The notes under the pieces were generated by a model. That model searched no databases. It saw nothing but the letters and a program-made list of their open reading frames with translations, and was not told where the DNA came from. From the NCBI RefSeq assembly GCF_000814325.1, contig NZ_JPHF01000001.1, positions 496,001-560,000 of the forward strand: a stretch of 64,000 nucleotides of DNA. The letters run 5' to 3'. Of this stretch, positions 52,319-61,064 are shown in pieces (position 1 is the first letter of the stretch; every line of letters begins with the position of its first letter). Source of the stretch: Flavihumibacter sp. ZG627 (GTDB taxonomy: Bacteria; Bacteroidota; Bacteroidia; Chitinophagales; Chitinophagaceae). The position numbers and the translations under genes were made by a program.

Positions 52319-53615
52319 AAACTTTTTTGGTATAGAGTAATGCAAAGAGTCCTAAAACAAAAAATACACCCAGCGCTACAATTGAATTACGCATACTCCC
52401 GGTTAGTTCCTCCATATAGCCGAATGTGAAGATCCCGATAACGATTGCGATCTTTTCGGTTACATCGTAAAAGCTGAAAAAGGAAGTTGTATCTTTTGTT
52501 TCCGGGATCAATTTTGAATAGGTACTTCTGCTCATACTCTGTATTCCTCCCATTACCAATCCCACTCCGCTGGCCAGGAAATAAAACTGCATATGAGTCT
52601 GAACAAAATATCCGCCCACACAGATTCCGATCCAGAGTATTACTGAAAGTATAAGTACATTCAGGTTGCCGATATATTTCGAAAGCCTGCTCATAATGAT
52701 GGCTCCCACCATGGCTACCAATTGAATAAGAATAATGGTGATCAGTAATTTGGGTTCGTCATCCGGGTTGGGGAATATGGTCTTCTTGGCAAATCCGGCG
52801 GCTACCAGCATTACTGTTTGCACTCCCATACTATATAGAAAAAAAGCAAACAGGAATCGTCGCAGGGCTGGCATATGTTTTAATTGATTCCATACCAGTT
52901 GCAACTCATGAAAACCATTAACCAGAACATGCTTTTTAGCCTGTCTTTCTTCCTTGCTGGTTTCGGGCATTACGCGAAGGGTTAGCTGCGCAAAACCAAA
53001 CCACCATAGACCTACCAGGAGGAATGATATCCTTGCGCCGATGGTTTTATCCGTTTCATCCAGCCCGAAGAGACCGGGTTTTAAGATCACCACAAAACAG
53101 ATTATCTGCAGTAATACACTTCCAATATAGCCCAGCGCAAATCCTTTGGCACTGATCCTGTCCTGGTCTTCCGGCGCTGCTATATCTGGTAAATAGGAAT
53201 TGTAGAACACGATACTGGACCAATAGCCGAGGGCTGCGATGGCAAACATAATAATGCCGTATTCGATGCGGGTGGGAGTAAAGAAAAATAGTGATACACA
53301 TGCTGCGGATCCAAGAAAACAAAATGCCCGCAGGTAACTTTTTTTGTTTCGTTTATAATCTGCGATGGATGAAAGTATAGGCGAACTGAATGCCACTACC
53401 AGGAATACCACCGCAAGTGCATAGTCTATGAGGGCTGTATTCACAAATTCACGCCCGAAGAAGTTGACTTTATGGTCACCATTTCCGTTTCCGGTACTAC
53501 TGATGGCTACAAAATAAGCAGGGAAAATGGTGGATGTGATAACCAGGTTATAGGCACTGTTCGCCCAATCATACATTGCCCAACCATTTATAACTTTCTT
53601 GGGAGCAGTAACCAT
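52287..53615 (-). CDS. MFS transporter, UMF1/Atg22-like family
   Basis: The 442-residue inner-membrane protein has about twelve hydrophobic segments and starts with INGWAMYDWANSAYNLVI, the hallmark of the Atg22/UMF1 family. Other family features are the SIADYKRNKKS loop after the second helix, the central basic loop with TSKEERQAKKH, and SMSRSTYSKLIPETKDTTSFFSFYDVTEKIAI. Yeast Atg22 exports amino acids from the vacuole; the bacterial substrates are unknown. uppP is 12 bases upstream and the MBL-fold gene overlaps downstream. Confidence 0.9.
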   Translation of the reverse strand: MVTAPKKVINGWAMYDWANSAYNLVITSTIFPAYFVAISSTGNGNGDHKVNFFGREFVNTALIDYALAVVFLVVAFSSPILSSIADYKRNKKSYLRAFCFLGSAACVSLFFFTPTRIEYGIIMFAIAALGYWSSIVFYNSYLPDIAAPEDQDRISAKGFALGYIGSVLLQIICFVVILKPGLFGLDETDKTIGARISFLLVGLWWFGFAQLTLRVMPETSKEERQAKKHVLVNGFHELQLVWNQLKHMPALRRFLFAFFLYSMGVQTVMLVAAGFAKKTIFPNPDDEPKLLITIILIQLVAMVGAIIMSRLSKYIGNLNVLILSVILWIGICVGGYFVQTHMQFYFLASGVGLVMGGIQSMSRSTYSKLIPETKDTTSFFSFYDVTEKIAIVIGIFTFGYMEELTGSMRNSIVALGVFFVLGLFALLYTKKVYEKHYASIHH

Positions 53616-53627
53616 ATTTGAGGTTTG

Positions 53628-54449
53628 TTAAATGATACCCGTCCACAGCAATATAAGAAGAATTATCCCTGCTGCAATCCGGTAGTAACCGAACCAGCGG
53701 AATCCATGTTTCTGAAGAAAGCCAATAAAGAATTTAATAGCCAGTAATGCAACAACAAAGGCTACGATATTTCCAACAATGAATGCAACCAGATTATCGG
53801 TTGATGCTAATAGCAATTCATAACCTTTCTGTTCCCCGCCGCCTTCAGTCTTCCAGTTTTTAAGAACAAGTGAATATCCTGTTGCGGCAGCCATGGTTGG
53901 AACAGCGAGGAAAAAAGAGAATTCTGCAGCAAGATTCCTTGACAATTTTTGCTGCATACCTCCAATGATAGATGCTGCACTGCGGCTCACACCTGGTATC
54001 ATTGCTATACATTGCCATGTGCCTATGATCATAGCCCGGCCAATGTTTATGTCTTTTTCTTCCCTGATCAGCGGATGTTGAAAATACCTGTCAATAAAGA
54101 TGAGAACAATTCCGCCCACAAGCAGTGAAATAGCCACTGTAAGCGGACTCTCCAGCATGGCGTCAATCTGGTCCGAAAAAAGAAAGCCTAATACCAATGC
54201 CGGTATCACTGCCATCACAAGCTTGATGTAAAAGCTGAAACTTTTGAAATCAACAAACTTCTTCCAATAGAGCACCACAACCGCCAGTATTGCGCCCAAT
54301 TGTATGGCTACTTCAAATAGTTTGGTAAATTCTTCTTTATGTATGCCCAGTAATGTGCTGGCAATGATCATATGGCCGGTAGAGGACACGGGCAGAAACT
54401 CCGTCAATCCTTCAACGATGGCAACGATGACGGCTTCAAAAATACTCAT
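53628..54449 (-). CDS. uppP: Undecaprenyl-diphosphatase
   Basis: UppP (BacA) dephosphorylates undecaprenyl diphosphate so that the lipid carrier of peptidoglycan and other polymers can be reused. The 273-residue membrane protein has both catalytic motifs: [16 protein letters not shown] near residue 14 and [14 protein letters not shown] near residue 155. It is the third gene of the minus-strand run ftsX-DUF3098-uppP-MFS-MBL, starting 7 bases after the DUF3098 stop, an envelope-biogenesis context. Confidence 0.96.
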   Translation of the reverse strand: MSIFEAVIVAIVEGLTEFLPVSSTGHMIIASTLLGIHKEEFTKLFEVAIQLGAILAVVVLYWKKFVDFKSFSFYIKLVMAVIPALVLGFLFSDQIDAMLESPLTVAISLLVGGIVLIFIDRYFQHPLIREEKDINIGRAMIIGTWQCIAMIPGVSRSAASIIGGMQQKLSRNLAAEFSFFLAVPTMAAATGYSLVLKNWKTEGGGEQKGYELLLASTDNLVAFIVGNIVAFVVALLAIKFFIGFLQKHGFRWFGYYRIAAGIILLILLWTGII

Positions 54450-54456
54450 GTGGTAA

Positions 54457-54720
54457 TCAGGCTTTTTTTGGCTTCCTGAAGATGGCTACTACTTCCAGGG
54501 CGAGGCCCGCCAAAATAAGGATTGGTGCGATCGTAATCCTTGTGGTGCTATAAACCTCTTTCTGGTCAAATACACCGGCATCTGAACTTTTACCACCTGC
54601 CATCAGGAGCATTCCCAATGCAATTACTGCAATTCCAGCGATCATGAAAATATAGTTCTCTTTCCCAAACAAGCTTTCAGAAGTGTGGGTGTGAATGGTT
54701 TTGGTGGCTTTCTTCGACAT
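54457..54720 (-). CDS. DUF3098 family small membrane protein
   Basis: The 87-residue protein has two hydrophobic segments ([17 protein letters not shown] and [20 protein letters not shown]) joined by a short loop, with a Lys-rich tail. This matches DUF3098, a Bacteroidota family nearly always found between ftsX and uppP. The function is unknown, but the constant position suggests a role with FtsX in division or peptidoglycan remodelling. A heptamer array occupies the space from ftsX. Confidence 0.88.
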   Translation of the reverse strand: MSKKATKTIHTHTSESLFGKENYIFMIAGIAVIALGMLLMAGGKSSDAGVFDQKEVYSTTRITIAPILILAGLALEVVAIFRKPKKA

Positions 54721-54747
54721 AACTTATTTTAAATATTGTAATATAAA

Positions 54748-54789
54748 TCTTACCTCTCAAATCTTACCTCTTACCTCTTACCTCTTACC
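54748..54789. repeat. Heptamer tandem array between ftsX and the DUF3098 gene
   Basis: On the plus strand six units run TCTTACC, TCTCAAA, TCTTACC (four times). One base separates the array from the ftsX stop codon, and it ends 27 bases before the DUF3098 start. In transcription direction the units read GGTAAGA, as in the atpF array. Confidence 0.85.
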
Positions 54790-54790
54790 T

Positions 54791-55663
54791 TTAGTACAGG
54801 TCATCCAGCTTCATCTTAAGATACTTGATAACGCTGCGATGTGTACTTAGCAAAGAAATCAGGATACCCAGTATAATGATGCCTCCTCCAAGCAGTAATA
54901 ACCAGGTCATATCACGCATGGCCTTAAGCTCTGGCAACTGTTTCTCGGCGAAAACTATCAGGGCAATTATTCCAGCAACAGCAATGAGTCCTGCGAAAAG
55001 GCCATTAATGATCGCTCTCATATCCATTGGCTTTGCAATAAATCCACGGGTTGCACCTACCATCTGCATGGTTTTGATGAGAAACCTGTTGCTGAACATG
55101 GCAAGCCTGATGGTATTATCAATAAGTACGATCACTACTATGCACAAAACAATCGCGATGATAAGTAATACAAGGCTGATCTTTTGAACATTCTGGTTAA
55201 GGTTGTCAACCAGTGATTTCGGGTATTGCACATCGTTGACCCCGATATTCTGCTCGAGGTCAGTAGCGATGGCTGAAAGAGAATCGGAATGCACATATTG
55301 GTTACGAAGCTTGAAATCGATACTGGCGGGCAGTGGATTGGCATCAAGAATATTCTTCCAGTCGTCATTGCCATCAGCCATGAACTTATCGCGGGCGAGG
55401 TCTTTGGTGACGTATTCGTATTCCTTTACGTAAGGCTTGTCCGCTATATATTGTACCAGCGCAATACTGTCTTTTGGGCTGATATTTTCGCGCAGGTATA
55501 CCCTTACCTCCACATTTTCCTTGAAGTATTGTCCCAGTTTGTTGGCATTGATCACGATCCAGCCAAGCAGACCAAGAATGAAGAGCACCAGCGAAACGCC
55601 CAGGATGGACATGAAGTAAGATGGTTGGGAACGTTTTGCGGATGATTTTCCGATTTGCGTCAT
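54791..55663 (-). CDS. ftsX: Cell division protein FtsX
   Basis: FtsX is the membrane half of the FtsEX complex that activates cell-wall hydrolases at the septum. The 290-residue protein has the expected topology: an N-terminal helix (FMSILGVSLVLFILGLLGWIVI), a periplasmic domain of ~125 residues (with EVRVYLRENISPKDS), and three C-terminal helices in the FtsX-type permease domain with MQMVGATRGFIAKPM. ftsE is not in the window. It leads the run ftsX-DUF3098-uppP. Confidence 0.93.
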   Translation of the reverse strand: MTQIGKSSAKRSQPSYFMSILGVSLVLFILGLLGWIVINANKLGQYFKENVEVRVYLRENISPKDSIALVQYIADKPYVKEYEYVTKDLARDKFMADGNDDWKNILDANPLPASIDFKLRNQYVHSDSLSAIATDLEQNIGVNDVQYPKSLVDNLNQNVQKISLVLLIIAIVLCIVVIVLIDNTIRLAMFSNRFLIKTMQMVGATRGFIAKPMDMRAIINGLFAGLIAVAGIIALIVFAEKQLPELKAMRDMTWLLLLGGGIIILGILISLLSTHRSVIKYLKMKLDDLY

Positions 55664-55703
55664 GTTTTCAATTTTCAGTGGGTTAGTACCGTATCAATGG
55701 GGA

Positions 55704-55711
55704 CAAAAATA
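55704..55711 (-). promoter_or_regulatory. Predicted -7 box (TATTTTTG) of ftsX
   Basis: On the minus strand the sequence is TATTTTTG, a full match. The start would be near 55697, 34 bases before the ftsX ATG. No clear -33 element is seen. Confidence 0.45.
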
Positions 55712-55733
55712 GCGGTTTTACCGGTTCAGTTTG

Positions 55734-55741
55734 TATTTTTG
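55734..55741 (+). promoter_or_regulatory. Predicted -7 box (TATTTTTG) of leuS
   Basis: TATTTTTG matches TAnnTTTG and is the mirror of the ftsX box 22 bases away. The leuS leader would be about 115 bases, long for this genome; I see no terminator or recognisable T-box-like element in it. Confidence 0.45.
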
Positions 55742-55861
55742 TGCCCCACTAAACGATTGTGACCAGCAGTATTATTGCGGGTTTGAAAGCATCCCCTCAA
55801 TTTTAGGCTGGTTTTCACATTTGCGGAAATTACCGAATACCAATCAACGAGCAACAAATCA

Positions 55862-58651
55862 ATGGACTACAGTTTCAGGCAGATCGAAAAAAAATGGCAG
55901 CAGCAATGGAAGGAATCCAATGCATACCAGGTATCCAACAATTCGGATAAACCGAAATGTTATGTGCTTGACATGTTTCCCTATCCAAGTGGATCAGGGT
56001 TACATGTAGGCCACCCGCTCGGGTATATTGCCAGTGATATCTACAGCCGCTTTAAGAGACTTAAGGGGTATAATGTGTTGCATCCTATGGGTTATGACGC
56101 ATTCGGACTTCCCGCAGAGCAATATGCAATTGAACATGGTGTTCATCCCGCCCTGAGTACGGAACAGAATATAGCAACCTTCCGCAAGCAACTTGATAAT
56201 ATAGGTTTCTGTTTCGATTGGAGTCGCGAGGTGAGAACCTGTGAACCGGAATATTACCGCTGGACGCAGTGGATCTTCCTTCAGTTATTTAAATCCTGGT
56301 ACAACAGGCATCTTTCCCGCGCCGAGCCTATTGAACAACTTGTTTCCATATTTGAGAAAGAAGGAAATTTTTCGCATATATGTCCGGGTGATCCTTCCAT
56401 TGTTTTTTCGGCAACGGAATGGAAAGCATTTACAGAGAAATACCAGCAGGAAATTCTCATGCATTATCGCCTTGCTTATTGCGGGTATGGTGAGGTTAAC
56501 TGGTGCGAAGCGCTTGGTACTGTACTTGCCAATGACGAAGTGATCAATGGATTGAGTGAAAGGGGAGGGCATCCGGTGGTAAAGAAAAAACTTCGCCAAT
56601 GGTATCTCCGTATCACAGAATATGCTGATCGCCTGCTGGAAGGTTTGGAACGCATCGATTTCTCTGATGCTATGAAAGAAATGCAGACCAACTGGATCGG
56701 TAAAAGCTATGGTGCGGAAATTGATTTCGAAGTAAAACTTCCCGGAGCGGAAAGTAATGCGCCATTCGCCAAACTCAGGGTTTATACAACCCGTCCAGAT
56801 ACCATTTTTGGCGTTGATTTTATGGTTGTTGCACCCGAACTGGAGATCGTGGAATCCCTGAAATCAAAGGAACAGGCGAACGATGTTGATGCATATCTAG
56901 ATTATGTGAAAAGTAGAAGTGAGCGTGAACGTATGGCTGAGAAAAAGATCAGCGGCGTGTTTACTGGCTCCTTTGCTATCAATCCATTCAATGGCCGCGA
57001 GATCCCGATCTGGATATCAGAATATGTACTTGCCGGCTATGGCACGGGCGCAATCATGGCAGTGCCCTGCGGCGATGAGCGCGACCATAAATTTGCCGAG
57101 CATTTCAATATACCCATCACTAACATTATCGGAGAATTCTATGATGGAAAGGAAGCCAATCCAACCAAGGATGCTGTATTGGTGAACAGTGATTTTCTTA
57201 CAGGTGTTCAGATGCGGGAAGCCATACAGATCGTAAATGAGAAGATAGAGTTGATGGGAATCGGCAAACGCAAAGTTAACTTCCGCATGCGCGATGCAGC
57301 ATTCAGCCGCCAGCGTTATTGGGGTGAACCATTCCCCATAAAGTGGATGGATGGCCTGGCCATTGCTTTGCCCGAATCGGAACTTCCCCTTGAACTGCCC
57401 CATGTTGATAGCTATAAGCCTGGTCCGGAAGGTGAAGGACCGCTTGCCAATATTCCGGAATGGGTAGAAAGGGAACTAGAAACCAATACCATGCCCGGAT
57501 ATGCCGGCTCTTCCTGGTATTTCCTGCGTTATATGGACCCTCATAATGACGCTGCATTCTGCGATAGGAAAGTCAGCGATTATTGGGGGCAGGTTGATAT
57601 ATATATTGGAGGAACAGAGCATGCCGTGGGGCATCTCCTTTATAGCCGCATGTGGACCAAAGCCTTGTATGACCTGGGTTATCTTGGATTTGATGAGCCA
57701 TACAGGAAACTTGTTAACCAGGGAATGATACAGGGCAGCAGCCGCTTTGTATATCGTCTCCACGGATCTCAAACATATATTTCGAAAGGCTTGCTCAGAA
57801 ATGAAGAAACTTACCAGGGCAAACCTGTTGATAAGATCCATGTTGATGTCAATATTGTTGATGGATATGAACTTGATATAGAAGCATTCAGGAGTTGGAG
57901 ACCCGATTGTTCTGCTGCTGAATTCATACTTGAAGATGGTAGATACATTTGCGGTAGCGAAGTGGAAAAGATGTCCAAGTCAAAATTCAATACGGTCAAT
58001 CCGGATCATATCGTTGAAAGATTTGGAGCAGATACTTTCCGTATGTATGAAATGTTCCTAGGGCCGGTTGAAGTCAGCAAACCATGGGATACAAAAGGTA
58101 TTGAAGGAGTCCATCGTTTCCTGAAAAAATTATGGAGACTTTTTTTTGACGAAGAAAAGGGCTCGATGCTTACGGATACCGAACCAACAGCTGCCGAGCT
58201 TAAGATTTTGCATAAGACCATTCGGAAAATTGAAGAGGATACAGAAAGATTTTCTTTCAATACAGCTGTGAGTTCTTTCATGATCTGTGTTAATGAACTC
58301 AATGACCTGAAATGTCGTAAGAAAGCAGTACTGGAGCAATTACTCATTCTGCTTACTCCTTATGCACCACATATCAGTGAAGAACTATGGCATCAGATCG
58401 GGAATGAAGGAAGCGTTCTGGATACAAGCTTCCCCATCTTCAAAGAAGAGTTTGTAAAGGAATCAGCAAAGGCATACCCGGTTGCCATCAATGGTAAAAC
58501 CAGGACAGAAATTACCATTGCGCTTGACGCCGACCAACAACAGGTAGAGAGCCTTGTGATGGCAGATAATACCGTCATTAAGTGGCTGGAAGGTAAACCA
58601 GCGAAAAAGATAATCTATGTAAAAAACAAAATGATCAATGTGGTAGTGTAG
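55862..58651 (+). CDS. leuS: Leucyl-tRNA synthetase
   Basis: LeuRS attaches leucine to its tRNAs. The 929-residue class I synthetase shows the HIGH motif as HVGH in PYPSGSGLHVGHPLGY, the CP1 editing domain in the first half (with the threonine-rich RVYTTRPDTIFGVDFMV), and the KMSKS loop in VEKMSKSKFNTVNPD. A second segment, WYFLRYMDPHND, belongs to the catalytic fold. The C-terminal anticodon-binding and tRNA-contacting domains follow. The length is somewhat above the E. coli enzyme (860), because of an insertion before KMSKS (RFVYRLHGSQTYISKGLL...). The family is unambiguous. Confidence 0.97.
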   Translation: MDYSFRQIEKKWQQQWKESNAYQVSNNSDKPKCYVLDMFPYPSGSGLHVGHPLGYIASDIYSRFKRLKGYNVLHPMGYDAFGLPAEQYAIEHGVHPALSTEQNIATFRKQLDNIGFCFDWSREVRTCEPEYYRWTQWIFLQLFKSWYNRHLSRAEPIEQLVSIFEKEGNFSHICPGDPSIVFSATEWKAFTEKYQQEILMHYRLAYCGYGEVNWCEALGTVLANDEVINGLSERGGHPVVKKKLRQWYLRITEYADRLLEGLERIDFSDAMKEMQTNWIGKSYGAEIDFEVKLPGAESNAPFAKLRVYTTRPDTIFGVDFMVVAPELEIVESLKSKEQANDVDAYLDYVKSRSERERMAEKKISGVFTGSFAINPFNGREIPIWISEYVLAGYGTGAIMAVPCGDERDHKFAEHFNIPITNIIGEFYDGKEANPTKDAVLVNSDFLTGVQMREAIQIVNEKIELMGIGKRKVNFRMRDAAFSRQRYWGEPFPIKWMDGLAIALPESELPLELPHVDSYKPGPEGEGPLANIPEWVERELETNTMPGYAGSSWYFLRYMDPHNDAAFCDRKVSDYWGQVDIYIGGTEHAVGHLLYSRMWTKALYDLGYLGFDEPYRKLVNQGMIQGSSRFVYRLHGSQTYISKGLLRNEETYQGKPVDKIHVDVNIVDGYELDIEAFRSWRPDCSAAEFILEDGRYICGSEVEKMSKSKFNTVNPDHIVERFGADTFRMYEMFLGPVEVSKPWDTKGIEGVHRFLKKLWRLFFDEEKGSMLTDTEPTAAELKILHKTIRKIEEDTERFSFNTAVSSFMICVNELNDLKCRKKAVLEQLLILLTPYAPHISEELWHQIGNEGSVLDTSFPIFKEEFVKESAKAYPVAINGKTRTEITIALDADQQQVESLVMADNTVIKWLEGKPAKKIIYVKNKMINVVV

Positions 58652-58708
58652 AGAAGGGGTTGAAATTGCGTAACTTTAAGGCAGTTCTTTTTATAAAAAT
58701 TCATTAAA

Positions 58709-59800
58709 ATGGAAACAGCCGAAGTTAACCCCAGTACGTCAACTTCTCCCGCGCTGAACCAGGCCCGGATGGAGAAGTTTTTAGAAAGAGTTGTATCCGA
58801 TTTTGGCGCCGCATTCAGCACTACGCTGAGTTTTATTGGCGACAAACTGGGCCTTTACAAAGCCATGGCTTTTGAAGGCCCGATGAATTCTGAGACCCTT
58901 GCAAAAAAGACCGGTACCACTGAACGCTATGTTCGGGAATGGCTGATAAACCAGGCAGCTGGTGGCTACATTGATTATGATCCTGAAACAGGCAAATATT
59001 CCCTCCCCGATGAGCATGCTATTGCTTTAACAGACTCTGAAAGTCCATTCTATGTGGCTGGTGGGTTCCAGGTAGTAAGTTCCCTTCAGAAAGCAGAGGA
59101 GAGAATTACCACCATTTTCCAGACCGGAGAAGGTATGCTCTGGGGAGAACACCACCATGATCTTTTTGAAGGAACAGAAAGATTCTTCCGGCCAAGTTAT
59201 GCCGGAAACCTGGTGCACGACTGGCTCCCCGCATTGGATGGAGTGGTAGAAAAGTTGCAGAAAGGTGCTATGGTTGCTGACATTGGTTGCGGCCATGGAG
59301 CTTCCACCATGATCATGGCGAAGGCATTTCCCAATGCTGTTTTCACGGGCTACGACAATCATGGGCCTTCCATTGAAAAGGCTAAGGCCCATGCATCCGG
59401 TGAGAAGATTCCCAACGTAAAGTTCCAGACCGCCTCCGCACAGGATTTTCCTGATCATTCCTTTGACCTGATCTGTTATTTTGATTGCCTGCATGACATG
59501 GGCGACCCCATCGGCGCATTGAAACATGCATATCAATGCCTTGATGATGATGGTACCATCATGGTAATTGAACCGATGGCAGGCAAACAGGCTGAAGAAA
59601 ATTTCAACCCCGTTGGCAGGGTTTATTCCGGAGCCTCAGTACTCTGCTGTTCTCCAAATGCAATGGCTTCAGGAGGTTATGTACTGGGCACTGTGGCATC
59701 CGATTCTGCATTGGAAGAAGTGGCCCGCGGAGCAGGATTCACCCGTTTCAGGAGAGCTACGGATGCGCCATTTAACAGGGTATTCGAAATCAGGAAATAA
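58709..59800 (+). CDS. Class I SAM-dependent methyltransferase with N-terminal winged-helix domain
   Basis: The 363-residue protein has an N-terminal winged-helix dimerisation domain (SETLAKKTGTTERYVREWL, as in Rv2258c-like and O-methyltransferase-type enzymes) and a Rossmann methyltransferase domain with the SAM motif VADIGCGHGASTMIMAK, then FTGYDNH and the substrate-side FDLICYFDCLHDMGDP. It is a soluble enzyme; the methyl acceptor is unknown. It is the second gene after leuS (57 bases) but probably has its own signals. It converges with the next gene, 8 bases between stops. Confidence 0.88.
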   Translation: METAEVNPSTSTSPALNQARMEKFLERVVSDFGAAFSTTLSFIGDKLGLYKAMAFEGPMNSETLAKKTGTTERYVREWLINQAAGGYIDYDPETGKYSLPDEHAIALTDSESPFYVAGGFQVVSSLQKAEERITTIFQTGEGMLWGEHHHDLFEGTERFFRPSYAGNLVHDWLPALDGVVEKLQKGAMVADIGCGHGASTMIMAKAFPNAVFTGYDNHGPSIEKAKAHASGEKIPNVKFQTASAQDFPDHSFDLICYFDCLHDMGDPIGALKHAYQCLDDDGTIMVIEPMAGKQAEENFNPVGRVYSGASVLCCSPNAMASGGYVLGTVASDSALEEVARGAGFTRFRRATDAPFNRVFEIRK

Positions 59801-59808
59801 TGGGCTGA

Positions 59809-60933
59809 TTATTGTTCACCTGGCTTTGGTCGCATGATCCTTACCATGGCACTACTTTGCTCATTGGCAAAGAGACGTGCCTCGTATCGCTTGTCACCAA
59901 CAATTGCAACCATCAGGGAAGTGTTCGGAGGAATGCTTCCCAAATTTTCTGCTACCATAACAAGTTCATTGTCTTCACCAAGTTCATCAGCATTCAATCT
60001 GATAGTATAGGGCTGATCGGTAAGCCTTATATGTTGAAACAATAATTTGCCATTAAGAAATAATGCAATGGAGTCACCATCTACCTGGGCATTATCATAA
60101 AATCGCAGTTCAATTGTTTGGGCGGTTATTGGAATAACTGTTTGCAGTACGTTTTTACGCGTAGTGAATTTCGTTTCATTCACCGATGGTATTGGTTTGG
60201 CAGGTGCGGCCACAACCTGGGTTTCAACTGTGTCGGGTTTTTCCGTTGGGGGAGGGCTTACTATTGTTGTAGTTACTGCCGGTGTTGTAACAGCAGGTGT
60301 TGATGAAGCCGGAGCTGTGACTACAGGTGCAGTGCCATCATTTTTTTGTGTACCGGGTTTAATGGCGACTGCATCAAGGGAAGGTTCTTCCGGTATCTTC
60401 GACCCGATTCCCATATTGCTGATGCTGTCAATTAATTCAGGATCATTTGTTCCCACCAGGTAATTGTCAATGATGAAATCCCATTCATCGGGGAATAAAG
60501 GTTTTTTTCTTTTCTCCAACTGAACGGAACCATTCCGAATGGATTTATTGTCGCGGTTGGAACTTTCACCATCAAGGTACATCTCTTCACCACCCGGACA
60601 ATTAAAATCAGCCACCATCAGTTGGGCGGCAGGGTCGGCACTGATCTGCAATAATCCTTTCTTACCCTTTTCTTCCAGCAACATTTCATCCCACCATATC
60701 ACGGAATTAGTAGCTGGATCAAAATGACCTTTTATACTGTATCTTTTGAAAGCATTCCGGTTGTGATAATAATATGCAACACCCACAAGGTTATCACCGC
60801 TTTTGATCAGCTTGATCTCTGTATTGCTTCCATTGATCTTTCCCCTCCACACACCCGTAATATTCTGAGCAAAAAGATTGCTGCAAAGGGTGGTAATAAG
60901 CATTAGTGAAAAGACCAGGCAGAGTTGCTTCAT
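59809..60933 (-). CDS. Exported two-domain protein with Pro/Thr-rich linker, function unknown
   Basis: The 374-residue protein has a signal peptide (LVFSLMLITTLCSNLFAQ). The N-terminal ~130 residues (NITGVWRGKINGSNTEIKLI) look like a lipocalin-type or beta-rich fold. A linker of ~55 residues rich in Pro, Thr, Val and Ala follows (PAVTTPAVTTTIVSPPPT). The C-terminal ~110 residues are a beta-domain with DNAQVDGDSIALFLNGKLLF and ENLGSIPPNTSLMVAI, a motif pattern I know from other Bacteroidota exported proteins of unknown role. It stands alone, divergent from nothing and with no obvious operon. Confidence 0.7.
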   Translation of the reverse strand: MKQLCLVFSLMLITTLCSNLFAQNITGVWRGKINGSNTEIKLIKSGDNLVGVAYYYHNRNAFKRYSIKGHFDPATNSVIWWDEMLLEEKGKKGLLQISADPAAQLMVADFNCPGGEEMYLDGESSNRDNKSIRNGSVQLEKRKKPLFPDEWDFIIDNYLVGTNDPELIDSISNMGIGSKIPEEPSLDAVAIKPGTQKNDGTAPVVTAPASSTPAVTTPAVTTTIVSPPPTEKPDTVETQVVAAPAKPIPSVNETKFTTRKNVLQTVIPITAQTIELRFYDNAQVDGDSIALFLNGKLLFQHIRLTDQPYTIRLNADELGEDNELVMVAENLGSIPPNTSLMVAIVGDKRYEARLFANEQSSAMVRIMRPKPGEQ

Positions 60934-60993
60934 GTTGCGATTGTTTCCATGCTAAGCTAACGAGTGCTTCTGATAACTAGTATAAACAATATC

Positions 60994-61025
60994 ATAAAAA
61001 AAAGACCGGACATCTGCCCGGTCTT
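60994..61025 (-). terminator. Intrinsic terminator of the tricorn-type protease gene
   Basis: AAGACCGG (61002-61009) pairs with CCGGTCTT (61018-61025). Read on the minus strand it is followed by a run of T (the A-run 60996-61003 on the plus strand). Confidence 0.9.
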
Positions 61026-61029
61026 CAAA

Positions 61030-61064
61030 TCTTACTTCTTACCTCTTACCTCTTACCTCCTAGA
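61030..61064. repeat. Heptamer tandem array overlapping the stop codon of the protease gene
   Basis: On the plus strand the units are TCTTACT, TCTTACC three times and TCCTAGA. The last unit contains the gene's stop codon (CTA at 61060-61062) and the array runs up to the terminator stem. Transcribed, it reads GGTAAGA as in the atpF and DUF3098 arrays, but here it is in a 3' untranslated region. Confidence 0.8.

Noticed and set aside
55289-55645. Plus-strand open frame inside ftsX
   Set aside because: It lies fully inside the well-supported minus-strand ftsX gene, and its composition is not protein-like.
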